Below, piece after piece: positions 5,069 to 6,120 of a stretch of DNA of 6,120 nucleotides. Where the stretch lies: the NCBI GenBank assembly GCA_035518875.1, contig DATIXD010000316.1:1-6120 (forward strand), written 5' to 3'. A program made the position numbers and the translations under genes. The DNA is from DATIXD01 sp035518875 (lineage in GTDB: Bacteria > Pseudomonadota > Gammaproteobacteria > Methylococcales > Methylococcaceae). The notes below the pieces were generated by a model that did not search any database, was not told the DNA's origin, and worked only from the letters and a program-made list of their open reading frames with translations. The number at the start of each line of letters is the position of its first letter. Positions within the stretch are counted from its first letter, which is position 1.

Positions 5069-6120
5069 GTGGGATCACGCCTCTCTTCGCCAGGCCCCCA
5101 ACAGAGGCGCTTCGCGGCATATATCGAGGGCTTGGCTAACGCCGCGGGGCACGCCGACCGGCATACTCCTCTGAAGAACTACTGCAAGGGATTGTTGTTG
5201 CCTGGTGAGCGCAAGAGCGTCGAGCCGATGGCTGCCCGCTTGGCTCCCAACGATTGTCGTCGCATGCATCAGTCGCTCCATCATCTGGTGGCAGATGCGC
5301 CCTGGAACGACGAGGAGATGCTGGCCGAGGTGCGGCGGTATGTGCTGCCCACCATGCAGAAACCAGGTCCAGTGGTGGCTTGGATTGTGGATGATACGGG
5401 TTTTCCGAAACAGGGAAAGCATTCGGTGGGCGTCGCCCGGCAGTATTGCGGTCAGTTGGGCAAATCGGATAACTGTCAGGTGGCGGTGAGTTTATCGGTG
5501 AGCACGTGGGCTTCGAGTTTGCCGATCGCTTGGCGATTATACCTGCCGGAAGTATGGTGCCAGGATGCCGAACGCTGCCGACAAGCTGGGGTCCCGGAAG
5601 AGGTCGCGTTTCAAACCAAGCCAGAGATTGCGCTGCAGCAGATCCGGCAGGCGATGGAGCGTCAGGTTCCCGTGGGAGTGGTCCTGGCCGATGCGGGTTA
5701 TGGGAAGGGCACGCAATTCCGCACTGACCTTACGCAACTCGGTTTGCAGTATGTAGTAGGCATTGAGACTAACGCCACAGTCTGGGAATCGGGGCGGCGA
5801 CCCTTGCCGGCGCCAGCGAGAAAACCGGGGCGGGGTGCGTCCCCCAAGCGCTTGCGCCGCGATGAAGACCATCAACCCATTTCAGTTAAACAGTTAGCCC
5901 TCGGCTTGCCGTCTTCGGCCTGGAAGGAGATCACTTGGCGCCAAGGCAGTGAAGAAACTCTGCGCTCCCGGTTCGCCGCGGTCCGCGTGCGTCCTGCCCA
6001 TCGCGATTACAAGCGCACCGAACCATATCCGGAAGAATGGCTCCTGATCGAATGGCCGAAGAAAGAATCGGAGCCCACCAAATACTGGCTATCCACTTTG
6101 CCGGAGAAGACCTCGCTGAA
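5069..6120 (+). CDS. IS701-like DDE transposase (3'-partial)
   Basis: A transposase of the IS701 family (IS4-like RNase H fold, DDE_5 endonuclease). The frame runs without a stop from GTG at 5069 to the window end: 350 codons, out of about 400-450 usual for the family. Recognisable blocks are RRFAAYIEGL (13-22), LLLPGERKSVEPMAARLAP (42-60), the first catalytic aspartate region VDDTGFPKQG with Asp108/Asp109, SLPIAWRLYLPEVW, and the second catalytic aspartate Asp208 in VVLADAGYG. These are followed by RSRFAAVRVRPAHRDY and EPTKYWLSTLP. The catalytic glutamate lies past the window. GTG 5069 is the only start between the in-frame TGA (5051-5053) and the conserved blocks; it has no Shine-Dalgarno, so the true start is less certain than the frame. 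No lesions are seen in the visible part. Confidence 0.93.
   Translation, partial: MGSRLSSPGPQQRRFAAYIEGLANAAGHADRHTPLKNYCKGLLLPGERKSVEPMAARLAPNDCRRMHQSLHHLVADAPWNDEEMLAEVRRYVLPTMQKPGPVVAWIVDDTGFPKQGKHSVGVARQYCGQLGKSDNCQVAVSLSVSTWASSLPIAWRLYLPEVWCQDAERCRQAGVPEEVAFQTKPEIALQQIRQAMERQVPVGVVLADAGYGKGTQFRTDLTQLGLQYVVGIETNATVWESGRRPLPAPARKPGRGASPKRLRRDEDHQPISVKQLALGLPSSAWKEITWRQGSEETLRSRFAAVRVRPAHRDYKRTEPYPEEWLLIEWPKKESEPTKYWLSTLPEKTSL

Larger units (their letters stand above)
5025..6120 (+). mobile_element. IS701-like insertion sequence, left part only
   Basis: The region is inferred to be an insertion sequence because it encodes a transposase of the IS701/DDE_5 type, which in this family fills most of the element. 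The left boundary is uncertain: it could lie anywhere in 5025-5068, or the left end could have been disturbed by the neighbouring IS630 insertion. The right end is outside the window. It directly abuts the IS630 element, in the same orientation. Confidence 0.6.

Noticed and set aside
5506..5727. 73-codon + strand open frame (and 5205-5489) inside the IS701-like region
   Set aside because: They are out of frame with the continuous transposase frame that begins at 5069 and carries all the conserved blocks.
3825..6120. One composite transposon or a new two-transposase system
   Set aside because: The IS630 is complete with its own ends and target duplication, and the second transposase belongs to an unrelated family. 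Simple neighbouring insertions explain the arrangement.

Overview
The window looks like a GC-rich bacterial chromosome, most likely an acidobacterium. That assignment is inference, from protein character: an asparagine where most YidC proteins have the groove arginine, a KhpB/Jag protein without the Jag_N domain, and high GC in the housekeeping genes. It cannot be proved from this window.

Positions 1-3619 hold three tightly packed + strand housekeeping genes. These are the 3' part of yidC (membrane protein insertase, 5' end outside the window), a khpB/jag-like KH-R3H RNA-binding protein with an unusual RGG-rich tail, and mnmE (tRNA wobble-uridine GTPase). Gaps are 3 nt (yidC-khpB) and 0 nt (khpB-mnmE), so this is very probably one operon. 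The order yidC-jag-mnmE belongs to the conserved block commonly found near the bacterial replication origin (rpmH-rnpA-yidC-jag-mnmE-mnmG...).

Positions 3620-3822 form a non-coding gap with one short perfect hairpin and no convincing gene. Positions 3825-5021 are a complete, apparently intact IS630-family insertion sequence. It has 25-bp terminal inverted repeats (21/25 identical), a TA duplication in CTAG context on each side, and one uninterrupted 373-aa DDE transposase whose stop codon lies inside the right repeat. A promoter-like sequence overlaps the inner edge of the left repeat and would start transcription at the transposase ATG.

After a very AT-rich 44-bp spacer with a hairpin, an IS701-like (DDE_5-type) transposase begins at about 5069 and runs off the window end. 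Two unrelated insertion sequences therefore sit back to back just after mnmE, where the ancestral cluster often continues with mnmG.

I see no CRISPR array, tRNA, rRNA, riboswitch or defence system. The points most worth a second look are the groove-residue change in YidC, the divergent RGG-tailed KhpB, and the start-codon architecture of the two transposases. None of these amounts to a new system.
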